This document shows, in pieces, positions 30,778 to 43,216 of a stretch of DNA of 64,000 nucleotides; the stretch's first letter is position 1; each line of letters starts with the position of its first letter. This DNA is from Protopterus annectens. Taxonomy: Eukaryota > Chordata > Ceratodontiformes > Protopteridae. Under the pieces are notes generated by a model that ran no database searches, was not told the DNA's origin, and saw only the letters and a list, made by a program, of their open reading frames with translations. Both the position numbers and the translations under genes were made by a program. The stretch spans positions 1,118,366,907-1,118,430,906 of the forward strand of contig NC_056733.1 of the NCBI RefSeq assembly GCF_019279795.1. The letters are read 5' to 3'.

Positions 30778-31894
30778 TAGATGAGGTGAGGATGCGCTAA
30801 CACTGATGCATGAAGCATCAGCCTAAAGGGAAGAACTTAAATGTAATACGTCCTAATACAAAAGTAATGCACAGTTATAGTGCAGTAAAGTGCACACATT
30901 CCATGTAATAGTAGAATGGAGATGAACAGGAAGCAAAAATTGCACAAAGAATATTCTAGATTAGTAAACTCAGATGCCACCAATAGTGTGATTAGAGGTT
31001 GGCTTGGATTCCACAAAATGCATGCTTCAAAGAATTCAGTAGGCTTGGGTGACTGACAGTGATTGTTTCTATGATTTATCAGATTTGGTTACAACATGCT
31101 TGGATGCAGCCAGGTACAATTACTGTCAGTGGCTAACCAAAGTACAGATGGAATTATAAATCTCAGTAGCTGTTGATGGTTATAAACTGGTCTTGGAGCA
31201 GTAAGAAGCTCTTCTGGTGCCCTTTTCACTTGAAGAATAAGAGGTTTATTTGTTTTTGTTTCTATGTCGTATGTTGAGGAACAAAAAAATACACTCTACT
31301 TTTAATAAAAAGTGTTGCAAATAACAAACCTATGTTTTTTGAAAGTACATTGTTTGTTTTTTTAGAAAAAGTACAACCACAGACAAACCACTAAACCGAT
31401 TCAGACTTGACTGCAAAAGCAGTATCGGCATTCAGAAATGATGGTATGGAAATTAATGCCAGTACATCACTACTGATCAAATCTGCCAGTCATGCCCCCT
31501 AACACCTTGCACCTGGAATGGCTTTCCCTTTTACCTCACTCTAGCTACACTGCTGGGGGGCTATTTTAACAGCAAAAGCAATTTGATAATATAATCCGCA
31601 GCAACATCACATAAGACAGTACTGCTTAGCTGGGAGCAACATGAACTTCCTGTAAACAAACAACATCAGAAGAGCACAGCTCTGTGCAGCTTAAAGCCAA
31701 ATTACAGTTGCAGCCTTTAGCAGCTGTGCAGAGAAGGTAGAAATGAATGCTGGTACTACACTATTGACTAGTCAGCGTCTGCCAATCACCCCCCCCCCCC
31801 AACACCTTGCTCCCGAGGATCCCAGTGCCCCTACCCTAACCACAGGTCTGAATACAGCAAGGTCAACATGGTCAAATCTGATTACCTGCTAGCA
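30778..31894. other. Unannotated stretch with a degenerate internal duplication
   Basis: Segments near 31450-31515 and 31745-31815 share ctgccagtcatgcc/ctgccaatcaccc and aacaccttgc motifs and look like two copies of an unknown repeat. No coding pattern. Confidence 0.45.
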
Positions 31895-32135
31895 CTCACG
31901 TTAAAGCAGAGGATTACCAACTGGAAGATTCTGTGTTTAAAACCTGGCTAGGCAGCGCCAGTATCTGCACAGAAGAGAGACCTGACAATTTCCTTTCCCA
32001 GGGATTCCACCTGTGTCCCTGCTGGACAGTGGCTTTGAGTGCTGACTTGTCTAAACATGGACTAAACTCTTGGTTAGGCTATAAGGGCCTCAGGGCCAGT
32101 AACCTAGTAACTTCCTATGATCTTATGAACAGGTA
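31895..32135 (+). mobile_element. tRNA-derived SINE with CR1-type tail, diverged
   Basis: A tRNA-like head (gttaaagcagaggattacca, then gtgtttaaaacctgg) is followed by a body and a tail ggttaggctataagggcctc ... agtaacctagtaacttccta ending in tgatcttatgaacagg. The tail parallels the CR1-like 3' end. Head divergence is high. Confidence 0.55.
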
Positions 32136-35100
32136 AATCCAGTAGCAGTGTGTAGCAAGAAATTGCAGCAAAGAGTAGCCCAGCTAAATAGAGCACTAAA
32201 TCCTGCTATTTAAAGTTTAAAAGCTGCAATTAAAAGTTACAGACAAAAAAACTGTCATTTAAGCCTAAAGCAAGTCAAATGTTCAGAAGACCAGCAAACT
32301 TCCTACTATTACATAATGAAGCCAAAACATGTCTCAAAAGAATAAAACTCTGGTACAATATATAATATTAACAGATTAGCAGTAAAATGTCACTTTAAAA
32401 AGATTAAAAAAACCCTCTTCTGATATCTTTGGAACTGGTCAGATATGGTTAGAAGTGGTTACACTAGTAGCAATCTCTAATAAGGCAATGCAGCATAAAA
32501 TGCACCAGCAGAATAGCAGCAAGTTCTACTTTGCAGAACATTTCAAAAAGCTATACTGAAAAGCCACAGCCATTTAGAAGGAAAACAAGTCTGTGAATTA
32601 AGTCTGGCACAAGCAAAATGGTCAGTTTCACTCGAAAAATAAAATCAGAAGCTGCCCCAAATCGGAAAAAAAAACACAAACAGTATTAACAGATAGCAGT
32701 ACATGCATTTTAAAAGCACACAACTGGAATTTCATATTTTTCCATTTTTCTTGTAAGTTAACAGAGCTTTATATGAGTTTGAGGACGGTATTTACTAAGT
32801 TTTTTTAGATTGCATTGATTATGTTGATGTATTAATCATATATTAATCATGTTAATACAGGTTTAAATTGAAAGTGGTATAGTACTGATCATATGACCGG
32901 TTTATAAACTGAAAATTTTCCAGAAAATAAGAAGTTTTAACCATATGAAAATGACTAAACTGTATGAAAATGTAACAAAAGTGTATGTTTTTTTTCCCAT
33001 GAAGATTTAGTTATACTCAACAGGCAGTTGATTAGGATTGCTCATATAATGCAGAAAATGATAAAGCATTCATTGGTAAAAATGTTATCAAATATGAACT
33101 GTACTGTCCAGTATTGAACCCTTATCTGAACAAGCTGTACAAGTAAATGAGAAAGTAGCACAGGAAGCTGTTAAAGATATTTCCATTATTCCAAATTCCA
33201 AATGTAACCATTTCTTTTTGTTATAATTATGCCCTCATCTTCTAAAGTGGGCTTTCTTACTCTAAAATGTGTAGTTTTCACTTCATTTACTTCAGTGGAA
33301 CTATATTTATTAAGTTTAATAAACTAGTGTTTCTGTTTACTGTAAGCCGAGCATAATCATGCCTTCCAGAAATATTTCAATTTTTGCCTTTTTCTTGTTT
33401 TCCACCTTTCTCTACTTTATACAGATTTTCATAAAATTTCTGAAGTATCTCTTAATACCTCTGTAGGATCTGTGGTTATTTTTCCTCGTCATAGGCTCCG
33501 TAAGTTTGGTGACAACCCTTTTTGCCTTTTGTTGCCTAAGTTGATGATCTAAAAGTTTTTGTCCTCTGGTGCTGAACAGCAACCTTTCTAAACTCATGCA
33601 TATTATCCAAATACTTGCCCTATTTTTCCCTTTAGCATTCTGAATGACATGGAATCAGGAAGCAATTGGACAGTTCCATTTAGTGCTCTGCAGTTGTGCC
33701 TCTTCTTTTTCTGAGACATTCCCCTTTTCTGCAACATTTTATCCTTTGTCAACCCTTCAAAGTAATTCATTGATGTTCTTTCCCATTTCTCTCTCTCATT
33801 TTTGTCCTGATATTTTGTTGACTGTCCATTATGAACTACTTTCTTTAGCACATTCACATCCTCATTTCTATCCAGATGTGTCTGTTGTAATGTTGTTATA
33901 GATACCCTACTTTCTTCTTATAATTCAGTATTCTTTTCTGTTTGTCTGTACCTGTATGGCAATTTACATGCATGGATAATTTGGACACAGTAGCCATTGT
34001 AATAGAAAGCTAATATTCCCACCTGTTATACATGACAGTTCTTTTGAATGTATATTTTCAACTTTTGACTTACATGCACACACTAATATTTGGCAGGCTG
34101 ATCTCTTATGTAGTTGCCTCTTATCTCCATTTGAATCTGTGTTACATTTTTCAACACATTTTGCTTCAATAAAAACACTCAGAAAAAAAAAAAAACTCAA
34201 AACCCCCTATCCCCTTTTAATTTATAACAAACACATAAAACTATGTGAACGTTCAGCAAATTAAGTTTTCCCCACCATTTAGGAGCACTTGCCCCAAATT
34301 GATGACTGCACCCTGGACATTACCTGATCTAAAATTAAGGTTACCCATGCTAAAATGCATGTTACAGCACACTGATTGCTGTTGCTTTATTTCTTATCTC
34401 TTATCCCTGTTCCCCTCCTAGTTGTGAAAAACAGCTTAAATGCTTTCAGTAAATGTTAACTTTTAGACTTAAGAGAAAGTACACTGGCTGCCTTTAAATA
34501 AATAAACTCAATTGTGCACTGTTGTATTAACTGCATTAAAATATTAAGACTTCCGGGAATGCTGCAACTTCTCATTCACTTTCCAGAGTTTCAAATTTTA
34601 TTTTTCAGAGAACTGCTTGCCACTGTACCTTTAAATATTAATTGCACTGTACCTCTTAGATCTCTCAGCAAAGAGTGCTCAGAGCTCTCAAGATTAATTG
34701 CTTAGATTTGCAGACAATTTGTCTCCCAAGTAAAAGCAGTTGGCAATGAGGAAAAAACACAGCTAGCAATTTTGCAGATGCAGGAAATATTTTTTGTAAG
34801 TTTCACTCAGAGGACACTGTTCAGACTTACTCTTGCCAACTGCCTGCACGTGCAGGCTTCTTGTCTGCCACTAAAAGCAGTTGCTAATGGAAAAAAAATA
34901 ACTTTGCAAATGCAAGGAACTTGCCACATTTCAAACTTGTTTACTTAAAAAAGGTTGCTTATAGTTTTAACAAAGGGCATTAATGTTGACCTCCACCTCT
35001 ATAAAACAGGGAAAATATTATCTTGGTTCTACATACAATGTGATCAATACCCTTTTATGCCACAGCCCCACCCCAGCAGACCAAGGTCAACATTAGATTG

Positions 35101-35769
35101 AATATAACTTGCTTCTGCTAAGCCTTTCTCATCTTGTTACAGTATAAGGCCTGTGTATCTTACAGCTAAGAAACAGTATTTGCTTGTCTTAATATCATTA
35201 ATATGTGCAGCATTCACTGATAAGACTAACCCACCACACGTTTGAAATAACCCTGACTGCACACCATACAAAACTGCTTTACAATGTAACATGTAATCTG
35301 CATTACAAAATTGTTTATAAAAATATTAGTAAAGACAGAAGCTATTTTACTTAGTTAATTCATCAGTCATTCCCCTCAGTGTTCTTTTAGACATTAATGA
35401 CATAAAGTGAGATACAGGCTTTACATTTCGCCTACCATTTAAAGCAGTCAACTAAATTCCAGTTTTTTTCAGACACTTTGTCTTGTAGAACAGCATTTCA
35501 CATGTCCATTCCTATAACCAGTGGGATTTATCCTTTATACTGTCCTGTTTATTCACTAATATTAGTGTTGCTTGCCTTCTTCCTGATCATCTGCATCTTC
35601 CAGCACCAGTCTGTGGTTCAAGTCCAAGGTACTCCTGATTTGCCTGTTCAGCTGCTGTGATTTTTTCTTTCTGTCACTCAAGTATTTATAGAAAATGTTT
35701 CACTGGCATGGTGTCTCTGTGAGCTTTGTTATTGTCAGAAGAATGAGAAGCATATCCATCTCTTTGTTG
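32136..35769. other. Long unannotated A+T-rich region
   Basis: Scattered ORFs of 60-85 codons have no domain pattern and no consistent frame. A local duplication around 34735-34920 (aaagcagttggcaatg / aaagcagttgctaatg) is visible. I recognise no gene or known repeat. Confidence 0.4.
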
Positions 35770-35950
35770 GGTAGGTACTAGGCTATCGGCCCAATGGCCT
35801 ATGTAAGCCTAGCCAACAAGGTTCCCTGCCACCCAAGAAAGTTATTTTCCTGTGCCACTGTCGAGCAGAGACACATAAGTGATCCCCGGGGTGTATTTCC
35901 TATTTCCCACCCACTCATCAAGATTTTTCTTGAAGAGTGCTAATGAAGAT
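35770..35950 (-). mobile_element. CR1-like 3' end fragment
   Basis: On the minus strand: a C-terminal coding remnant equivalent to FKRNLDDWMG (ttcaagaaaaatcttgatga), gggaaataggaaatacaccc, and a tail ttggctaggcttacataggc with ggccgatagcctagtaccta. This parallels 6790-6965. Confidence 0.75.
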
Positions 35951-36100
35951 AGGTTCATAGGTAGATAGCTTAGTACTAGGCTAACTGCCCTTGCAAGCCA
36001 TTTTAAGCCTAGCTAATTATCCCTTGTGAGACTCAAACCCTGCACCTTGTGTTTGTAAGGCAAACACCTTAACTATTAGGCCACCCTCCCAAACCTTTTT
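35951..36100 (-). mobile_element. tRNA-derived SINE with CR1-type tail
   Basis: On the minus strand a head with ggtggcctaatagttaaggt, cttacaaacacaaggtgc and ggtttgagtctcac resembles a tRNA with A and B boxes. A tail of taggcttaaaatggcttgca ... ctagtactaagc ends in ctatgaacct. It is the best preserved head of this SINE in the window. Confidence 0.8.
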
Positions 36101-36689
36101 ATTTTCTCTTTAGCTTCTTCTGTATAAAAAATGTATTTAATCCTCCAGAAAAAAAATATTTTGAAGACAACTGGTTTCAGCAGCTTGAATCTCTCCCCTA
36201 CCTCTCAACATTCCCAGAATAGGGTGATAAACTTACTTCCCTTCTAGGTGATGAACAGTGAGTATTTATCACAAACAAACTTTTTTCTGCTGGTATGATT
36301 GCATCCTTACTTTTATGAGTATTTGCTGCTTTCTCGTTGCCAAATTTGGATCATGCGCATAATGTGTCCTCTCAATTAACATATCCTAGTGTGAAACACC
36401 ATACATGTTACTCATTTGTACTTTCATAGAGTTAATACAGTCTGTTCCCTCCAGTTTCTCAGGTATAGCAGAAAATCTGTTTTTTCTTGTGCTCTGTCTT
36501 CTAACTTTACTACTTTTTGAAGCAACTCTTGTTGACAAGGCTCATTCTTGTGGAGCCTTTTCTTCACTTCAACTTCTGATTTTTTGTAGTTTTATTAGTT
36601 TCTTTGAATAGCTACTTAAAGCTTATTCTGTTTTTTTTTTTTTTGGATTTTATTATCTGGCCTCGCTCAGTGTTGCATTTAGTTTAAAT
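36101..36689. other. Unannotated stretch before DIRS copy 5
   Basis: No clear feature. It may contain the decayed 5' recombinase part of DIRS copy 5, but I cannot align it. Confidence 0.35.
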
Positions 36690-37457
36690 ACCTATGAGCA
36701 TCTATTTTTTCCTGTAAATGACTGGAAGCCGTCTCTTGTACCATTGCTGAAGCTTTATTTGCTTTTTGATGAACAGCCACAAGATCCCAGCCATAGCTTT
36801 CACTTTTACTTTTCTGGTTTATTTTCTGCCAGATTCTGTGGAGTTGTTCTTTGCTGGCATCCAGTTACTATCAGACAGTATCTGCATGTTACCGAAGCTG
36901 ACTGTTCACTGGTCGTTTTTTCACAGTTTCTGTTTCACACTTTTCATCCTAGGTCTTTAGGTTTAGCTGTGTCTAAGCACACCATCTCTTCCTTGATTTC
37001 TAAAGGCTTTTCTTTGTATTTTTTTCATGGCAAAATGTCTTTCTTTTTCAGTAAAGATGAGCTGTAGCAGACCTGTTGCTTCCTGTGGTGCTTTTTTCAG
37101 GGGTCTGGATGTCAATTCCATCCTTGAGGCTGCTACGTGGTCTTCTGCCCATACTTTCACTAAGCATTATAAATCGGATATTATTTCCAGGACTAGAGCA
37201 TCTTGCATGAGTTTCTCGTCATCCTCCTCTCAGATTTCCTTTTGAGCTTTTGTAGCCTCCCTTATGTAAGGAATACTGCAACAGTGATATGGAAGGACAT
37301 AATACAGTTGTGTAAAATTTTACTGTAACAGTAGATGTCCTTCATTTCACTGTTGCTGTATTCGCTCCCTCCCTCCTGCCCCCTCTACTCTAAGTTGTTT
37401 TCCTTGCCCTCTTGGCCGAGGAGTTTTTCCTCTCTTTTCTCCTCCTAGATGCACATG
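36690..37457 (+). mobile_element. DIRS copy 5, left portion (host of copy 3)
   Basis: A recombinase C-terminal part and an ICR lie here, and the matching right end continues at 42995-43216 on the far side of copy 3. The ICR (37262-37345) contains taaggaatactgcaacagtg and acataatacagttgtgtaaa. The right end has taaggaatactgcaacaatg. Its left end and gag/pol are missing. Confidence 0.75.
36744..37245 (+). pseudogene. DIRS copy 5 tyrosine recombinase remnant
   Basis: SLGLAVSKHTISSLISKGF (within 36744-37067) parallels the KPISKQIISKRISHC segment of copy 3. FRGLDVNSILEAATWSSAHT and FTKHYKSDIISRTRAS (37027-37245 frame) carry the nucleophile Tyr position. The H-x-x-R region is not recognisable because of a frame change and divergence near 37060. 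Confidence 0.75.
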
Positions 37458-37640
37458 ATGTTCTTTGTGTTTCACTGTTGCAGTCATCACTTGTGGGTAG
37501 CCCTCGGCCGGGCCGAATACCAGAGTAAAGGATTTCCTTCCTGTGTCAGCTGCAAGTCACCTGAGACTGACATCAGGTCATCAGGGCTATAAAGAGAGGC
37601 AGCCGATGCCATTACATCGGAGCCCGAAGGAGAAGCAGTT
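37458..37640 (+). repeat. Left terminal inverted repeat of DIRS copy 3
   Basis: Reverse complement of about 42775-42960, with blocks cgaataccagagtaaaggat and catcaggtcatcagggctat shared in inverted form. A TATAAA at 37588-37593 matches the position of the box in copy 2. Confidence 0.88.
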
Positions 37641-37731
37641 TGCGAGTGTGTCGGTCGGCCATTGCCAGAGTGAGGGAGAAAAGTACTAAAGCTAAGTAAC
37701 CCACTGGGGATTCTTTTCTTGAACTTAACCA

Positions 37732-39420
37732 ATGTCCGAGAAAGTAGATAACTGTCTCCACTGTGGAAAACAAATACCACACCGAGACTTTCATAATCTG
37801 TGTGTAACTTGTTTAGGCCCAGACCACGGCATCCTCAGGTGTCAGTTCTGTGCCTTATTTAACGCAAGGACCATCTGTAGAAGAGCTGATTTTGTAGCTA
37901 GGCATTTCAGGGAGAGTAGTTACCAATGCAAAATGGCATCCGTCGGTCAGTCTGCCATGGAAATTCCTAAAAAGAGAAAAGAAAAGGAAAGAGATAGACC
38001 GCAGAAGGTTAGACCTGCAGATGATTCAAACCTGAAGTCAGCCAGCCTACTGTCCACTGTCACAGTGGAACTCAGTGAGGCACATACGCAGCCCCTGTCA
38101 ACAGCTGTAGAGCCATCGCAGGCCTCTACCGAGACCATTTGGGAGTATGCCGCCGGATCAGACTTCTCCTTTTGAATTGTTGGTCGCCACCCCACGGTTG
38201 GCTTCAGAGCCGCTTTGCAGGCACCGGCTTCCAAGGAGACCTTTCAGATGACCGATGCTAGACAAAGACTGACGAACACGCCACCAGGCAAAACCTTATC
38301 TAAGCCCATTGAATCACTGAGGCCTAAGAGCAAGACCACTCTTAGGAAATTCCCATCCTCTGTGCTCAGTCACCAGCTGCCTATCACTCAACCTGGTCAG
38401 TCACAGCAGCTAATTAGGATGGCTGAGGATTTGATCTCTCTCATCAGGAGTAACCAGTCTGCTCAAGCTACCCCAGCCAGACGAAAAAGGGACCTTTCTC
38501 CAGAAGTGCTCTCAGAGCCAGAGTTTGAGGACTCTGAATTTCTGGATTCAGACACTGAACAACAGCCCCTGGCAGCCTTTGATGATTCAGATGCTGAGGA
38601 ATCCATTCCTTCTGCATCACCTCCTGAGGACTTCTCATTTGGGGAGAACTTAAACTCTCTCAGAGAGCATTTCTGTTGGGAGGCTCAGGACTACCCCCAA
38701 TCAAAGAAGAGATTGTGAGAGTTCCTAGACTTGCCACAACAGAAACCCTTAGCCTTTCCCCCCATTCTAGATGTAGTGAAATATGTCTTTCTGGAGTCTG
38801 GTCTCATCCCTGATGCAGCCCCCCCGTTCCCAGAAAGCCTGGTAGATATTACAGGGTGCTAGATACCCATAAGTATTTGTTCAAGAACCCTACAGCTGAC
38901 CCAGAGGTCATTACTCAGGGACCCAAGGGCGGCTAGAGCCAGTTCCTCAAAAAATCCAATACCTTCTGACAAGGAAAGCAGAGCCCTGGGCCGAAGGGGT
39001 AAAAAAGGTCTACACTTTGGCTACCCTAGCCATTAGAGCTCCCAGTTGCCAATTTCATATGTTTATATATCAACAGAACACAGTGGAGTTATTGAAGCAG
39101 AAAATTTCCACCTTACTAGACAGTACTACTGCCAGAGAGCTCAGAGATTTGATTCACTCCAGTTCTCAAGTGGCCAGGCATTCCTGCATTGCAGATTTGA
39201 TGATTTGGAAGCCTCTAGCAGGGCTGCAGTTTCAGGATCAGTGATTAGAAGGCATGCGTGGTTGAGAGAGCAACCTTTGCCTGACTAGGTTAAATCAAAA
39301 CGTCTGGATGCCCCCATGGGCAGGGAACAATTGTTCGGCCCTAAGGCAGATGAAGTAATTAAGAAAATGGAAAACTAGGCCAAGTCTATGCAGATGGTCA
39401 AAGACGTCCTCCATGTGTAA
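37732..39420 (+). pseudogene. DIRS copy 3 gag remnant
   Basis: MSEKVDNCLHCGKQIPHRDF begins a Cys/His cluster with exactly the same spacing as copy 2 (C-x2-C-x9-H-x2-C-x2-C-x4-H-x4-C-x2-C). A Lys/Arg-rich patch (KKRKEKERDRPQK) may act as a nuclear signal; that is inference. The linker continues after a break near 38165 (38215-38718) with AEESIPSASPPEDFSFGENL. A TGA at 38716-38718 interrupts the downstream helical region, whose SGSVIRRHAWLREQPL block is at about 39233-39280. A TAG follows at 39286. Confidence 0.82.
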
Positions 39421-39599
39421 CCACCCAGATTCAGCAGGAACTTTCCTACCAAACACTGGTCCTTGCCTGCCCAAGCAAAAGCTATGCAGAGGAAAGGATG
39501 CAGAGATAGGCCCTCCAGGCAACAGCAGCAAAGCCAGCAGAAGCCTAGACAGTGGACCTCTACTGCTCCTAGACAAAGAAGTTCTAAGTCCACTCCCTA

Positions 39600-41530
39600 C
39601 ACTATGGACTCACAATGATTTCCCCCTCTCCCCTCTGCCCCCACCCCCCACCCACAGGCTAAGAGGAAGACTTTCCCTATTCTTAAGCAAGTGGCAAGCC
39701 ATCACAACAGATCATTGAGTCCTAAACATCATTTCCCAAGGGGACAGATACTCTCTCCTAGAGAACCCCAGATTTTCAGGGTTTTCATACATACCAACAA
39801 ATCAGAGGACAGAGGCCATCCACCAGATTCAAAAACTCTGTGCTCAAGGAGCAATGGAGCCAGTGCCAGAGGACCAAGCAGGAAAAGTTTTTACTCAAGG
39901 TTGTTCCTAGTACCCAGAAAAGAGGGCACTTGGTGCCCTATTCTAGACCTTTCTACATTAAGTCTGCCCCTCCTAGTGCCAAAATTCAAAATGCTAACCC
40001 TTCAAAAGCTCTTGCCAATGTTGGCACCAAATGCTTGGCTAGTGACCCAAGATCTGAAATATGCCTTCGTCCATATCCCCGTAAGGGAATCCTGCAGGAG
40101 TTTCCTATGCTTCAGAGCAGGCTAAGAGTACTTTTAGTTCTCTGCACTGCCCTTTGGCTTATCTACTGCTCCCAGTATTCACCAAGTGCCTGGCTCCTGT
40201 CATTGACTTTTGCAGACAGCAAAACATACAGATTTACCCCTATCTGGATGACTGTCTCATCCAGGCGGACACCAAGTAGAAACTCCTACAGGATCGCACC
40301 TTTGTTCAAACCCTCCTAACCTCTCTAGGATTTACTATCAACAGGCAAAAATCCCAATTCCAACCCACAAGACAGATTACCTTCTTAGGAGCTCTCCTGG
40401 ACACATCTAAACAAAGAGCTTTCCTCTCTCCATAGAAGCAGAGCTTTCTCCCCCGATACTTTTCTCAGCTAGCTCGCAGAACACACCTCACAGCAAGGAA
40501 ATTCCTGCAAGCACTCAGGTACATGGCATCCTGTTGGTGCCTTTGACCAGGCTCCACATGAGAAAACTACAGTGGTATGTCAGAAACCTATGGTGCCAGC
40601 AGTCACAGTCACTGGAGCACCACCTGTCTCTGATCCCTTGCTTAAAGAAGGAACTCGTCTGGTGGGCAGAAGTCTGTACCCTGAACAGGTGTCTGCCCTT
40701 TATCTTCCTTCCTCAAAGCCAGACCATCACCACCGATGCCTCAGACACAGCCTGGGGGGCTCACCTAGGAGACGTGCACTCAGGGTGCTTGGGATCAGGG
40801 AGCTCTAACCCTCCATATCAACCTGAAGGAAATGCTGGTGGCGCACAGGGCTATTATAGCTTTCAAGGTCCACCTCAAGCCAGGAGTGCTCTTGATTAAA
40901 ACAGACAACACTACAGTCATGTGGTACATCAACAAACAGGATGAGCACACTTCTACCCCCCTTTGTCGACTAGCTATGCTTATCTGGCAGACAGCCTCAT
41001 TGATGGGGCTACATCTGATAGCACAATACTTTCCAGGGGAACACAACACCCTGGCAGACCACCTCAGCAGAAGTGTCCTGAACCCCCACGAGTGGCAGCT
41101 ACGCAAGGACACTTTCCTCAACATCATACACCTCTGGAGGACACTGGAGGTAGACCTCTTTGCAACAGTAGAAATCAGACAGCTGACCAGGTTCTGCTCC
41201 AGGTAGTTCCACCCACGAGTTTAGAATGTGGAAGCTTTCTCCTTTCACTGGGGCAAACTGTTTGTGTACACCTTCCCTCCCTTGCCACTGATTCCTCGGG
41301 TACTTCTAAAGATCAGGGAGGAAGGTCCACAGGCTATCCTCATTGCCTCAATCTGGCCAAGGCAGCACTGGTACCCCTTAATCCTCAGCCTGACCAAGGA
41401 ACTACCCGTGAGCCTGCCCCTCACAGAAAAACTCCTAACCCAAGAAAAAGGGTCAGTACTGCATCCAAATCTTCAAACACTCAGCCTGTCCGCATGGCTT
41501 ATACCCCAGAGGCGGATATCAGGCCACCTT
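39600..41530 (+). pseudogene. DIRS copy 3 pol remnant: RT, RNase H, DAM-like domain
   Basis: RT: FYSRLFLVPRKEGTWCPILD and VTQDLKYAFVHIPVRESC (39691-40125), then after a frame change FSALPFGLSTAP-like sequence and YLDDCLIQAD with intact Asp pair (about 40240-40270). Connection: RLHMRKLQWYVRNLWCQQ (40534-40899 frame). RNase H: ITTDASDTAWGAHLGD, KTDNTTVMWYINKQ and NTLADHLSR (40700-41070). DAM-like: LEVDLFATVEIRQLTRF and IASIWPRQHWYPLIL (41140-41400). Stops at 40278 and 40434 and several frameshifts are present. Confidence 0.88.
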
Positions 41531-42525
41531 TGAGCAAGCAGGTTCTGGATATCATTAAGTAGACCAGGAGGCCCAGCGCCCGGAAATCCTATTCCACAAA
41601 ATGGAAAAGATTTAATGCCTGGTGCCACAGTAAGGGTCAAAGCAGCACCTATGCCACTCTCACTTTGGTTCTGGACTACCTAGCGGAGTTGTGCATAATG
41701 GATTATCATACTCCTCAATCAAAATTCATGCATCAGCTATCTCTGGTCTTTCTCCACAGAGCTACCTTTGTTCTCCCATCCCCTTTAAAACATTTCCTTA
41801 GAGGGGTGTCACACATCAGGCCACCTAGAAGACCACCCACTCCAGCAAGGGACCTGAACTTTGTCTTGGAAAAACTGACTTTACCTCCTTTTGAACCAGC
41901 TGCCCTAGCTGAATTGAAACACCTCTCTTGGAGGACTGCCTTCCTGCTGGCCATAACCTCAGCCAGGAGGGTCTCTGAGCTTCAGGCTCTCATGGCCATT
42001 GAACCTTTCATTATTTTCCATGCAGACAGAGTGTCTCTTAGAACCAGTCCCTCCTTTATGCCTAAGGTGGTATCTGACATGGCCCTTAATCAGGCTGTCC
42101 ATCTCCCTACCTTCTTTCCAAACCCACAAAATAGGGGGGAAAGGAGTCTCCATAAATTAAATGTGCACAGACAGCTTAGATACTATCTGGATGGGACCAA
42201 GCCTTTCAGAAAGACTGACCAGCTGCTGGTCAGCTTCACCCCGGGGGCAGAGGGGAAACCTATATCCAAGCAGATCATTTCTAAGAGAATATCACACTGC
42301 ATCCATTTCTGCTACTTCTTTTATGGGAAGATCCCTCCCAAATCATCAGAACCCATTCTACTAGGGCAGCATCAACTTCCACTGCCTTCCTACCAAGGAT
42401 ATTTTAGAAACTGCCACCTGGACATCAGTTCACACCTTCACAAAATACTACCAACTAGCTATTTTCTCTAAATCCAGGGCAGGCTTTGCTTCAGCAGTCC
42501 TGCAGGGCATTGTGGCTTACACTTA
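41500..42525 (+). pseudogene. DIRS copy 3 tyrosine recombinase remnant
   Basis: A 268-codon open stretch (41665-42471) contains RDLNFVLEKLTLPPFEP, TSARRVSELQALM (catalytic Arg), LNVHRQLRYYLDGT and KPISKQIISKRISHC. An upstream TAG near 41561 separates it from ARKSYSTKWKRFNAWC. A frameshift near 42345-42355 puts THSTRAASTSTAF (H-x-x-R intact in nucleotides) and VHTFTKYYQL (Tyr) in another frame. Among copies 1-5 this catalytic set is the best preserved. Confidence 0.9.
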
Positions 42526-42579
42526 AAGCTGTACAAGCCTAGTCTACTCCTCCTTCCCTACCCCTACTTTTCAGCTTTG

Positions 42580-42690
42580 GGAATCTTCCCACAAGTGATG
42601 ACAACAGTGAAACATGAAGAACATAGTACAATTGTGTACACTTACCGTAAATGTAGATGTTCGAGTCTATTCAGTGTTGCAGTCCCGTTT
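42580..42690 (+). repeat. Internal complementary region of DIRS copy 3
   Basis: gtgatgacaacagtgaaacatg followed by aagaacatagtacaattgtg is complementary to the left end. The following tacacttaccgtaaatgtag ... cagtgttgcagtc is complementary to the right end. Confidence 0.88.
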
Positions 42691-42774
42691 CCCTCCCTCC
42701 TTCCCCTCTTTATTTCCATCATAGCTAATGGCTTTCCACAGGTTGGCCTTCTTGACAGGGCTCCTGTAGGTTGA

Positions 42775-42994
42775 GGGCAAGAAAAACTGATTTAATGGTG
42801 TTGGCTGCCTCTCTTTATAGCCCTGACGACCTGATGTCAGCCTCAAGTGACCTGCAGCTGATGCAGGAGGGGAAATCCTTTACTCTGGTATTCGGGCCGG
42901 CTGAGGGCTACCCAGCAGGAATAACCCACAAGTGATGACTGCAAGTGAATACACTCGAACATCTACATTTATGATAACTGTACACAACTGTACT
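42775..42994 (+). repeat. Right terminal inverted repeat of DIRS copy 3
   Basis: Inverted match to 37458-37640, ending atgataactgtacacaactg followed by tact. It includes an inward-facing TATA-like box (rc of ctttatagccctgac). Confidence 0.88.
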
Positions 42995-43216
42995 TTCCTC
43001 CCTTGGGACATTCTTTTCCTCCTGGGTCTTTTCAATTTTTTCATTTCTAAAGTGTGTGCGTCTGACGTCACCTTTTTGCCCTATGCCTTGTAAATACTAA
43101 AGGCTTTGGTATACTGGCCAGAAGTTGTGGTATCCTTGGCAGGAGATCCCTTACGTAAGGAATACTGCAACAATGAAGAGAAGGACTGATATGGTAAGAT
43201 GTTACACAACTGTACT
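42995..43216 (+). mobile_element. DIRS copy 5, right terminal portion
   Basis: Contains ttacgtaaggaatactgcaac and ends acacaactgtact. It complements the ICR of copy 5 at 37262-37345, showing that both pieces come from one element split by copy 3. Confidence 0.75.

Larger units (their letters stand above)
37458..42994 (+). mobile_element. DIRS retrotransposon copy 3, inserted into copy 5
   Basis: Left end ATGTTCTTTG, left inverted repeat, gag, pol, YR, ICR and right inverted repeat ending CTGTACT; about 5.54 kb. It resembles copy 2 throughout. It interrupts copy 5 just beyond that element's ICR. Nonsense codons and frameshifts occur in gag, pol and YR, but the RT catalytic box is intact. Confidence 0.92.

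Noticed and set aside
35951..36100. tRNA gene
   Set aside because: A and B boxes are recognisable but the fold is eroded and the sequence continues into a SINE tail.
36405..36611. Membrane protein ORF
   Set aside because: Hydrophobic reading of a T-rich strand with no conserved pattern.
38215..38718. Independent acidic protein gene
   Set aside because: It aligns in order with the DIRS gag linker of copy 2 and follows the gag N-terminus after a frame break.
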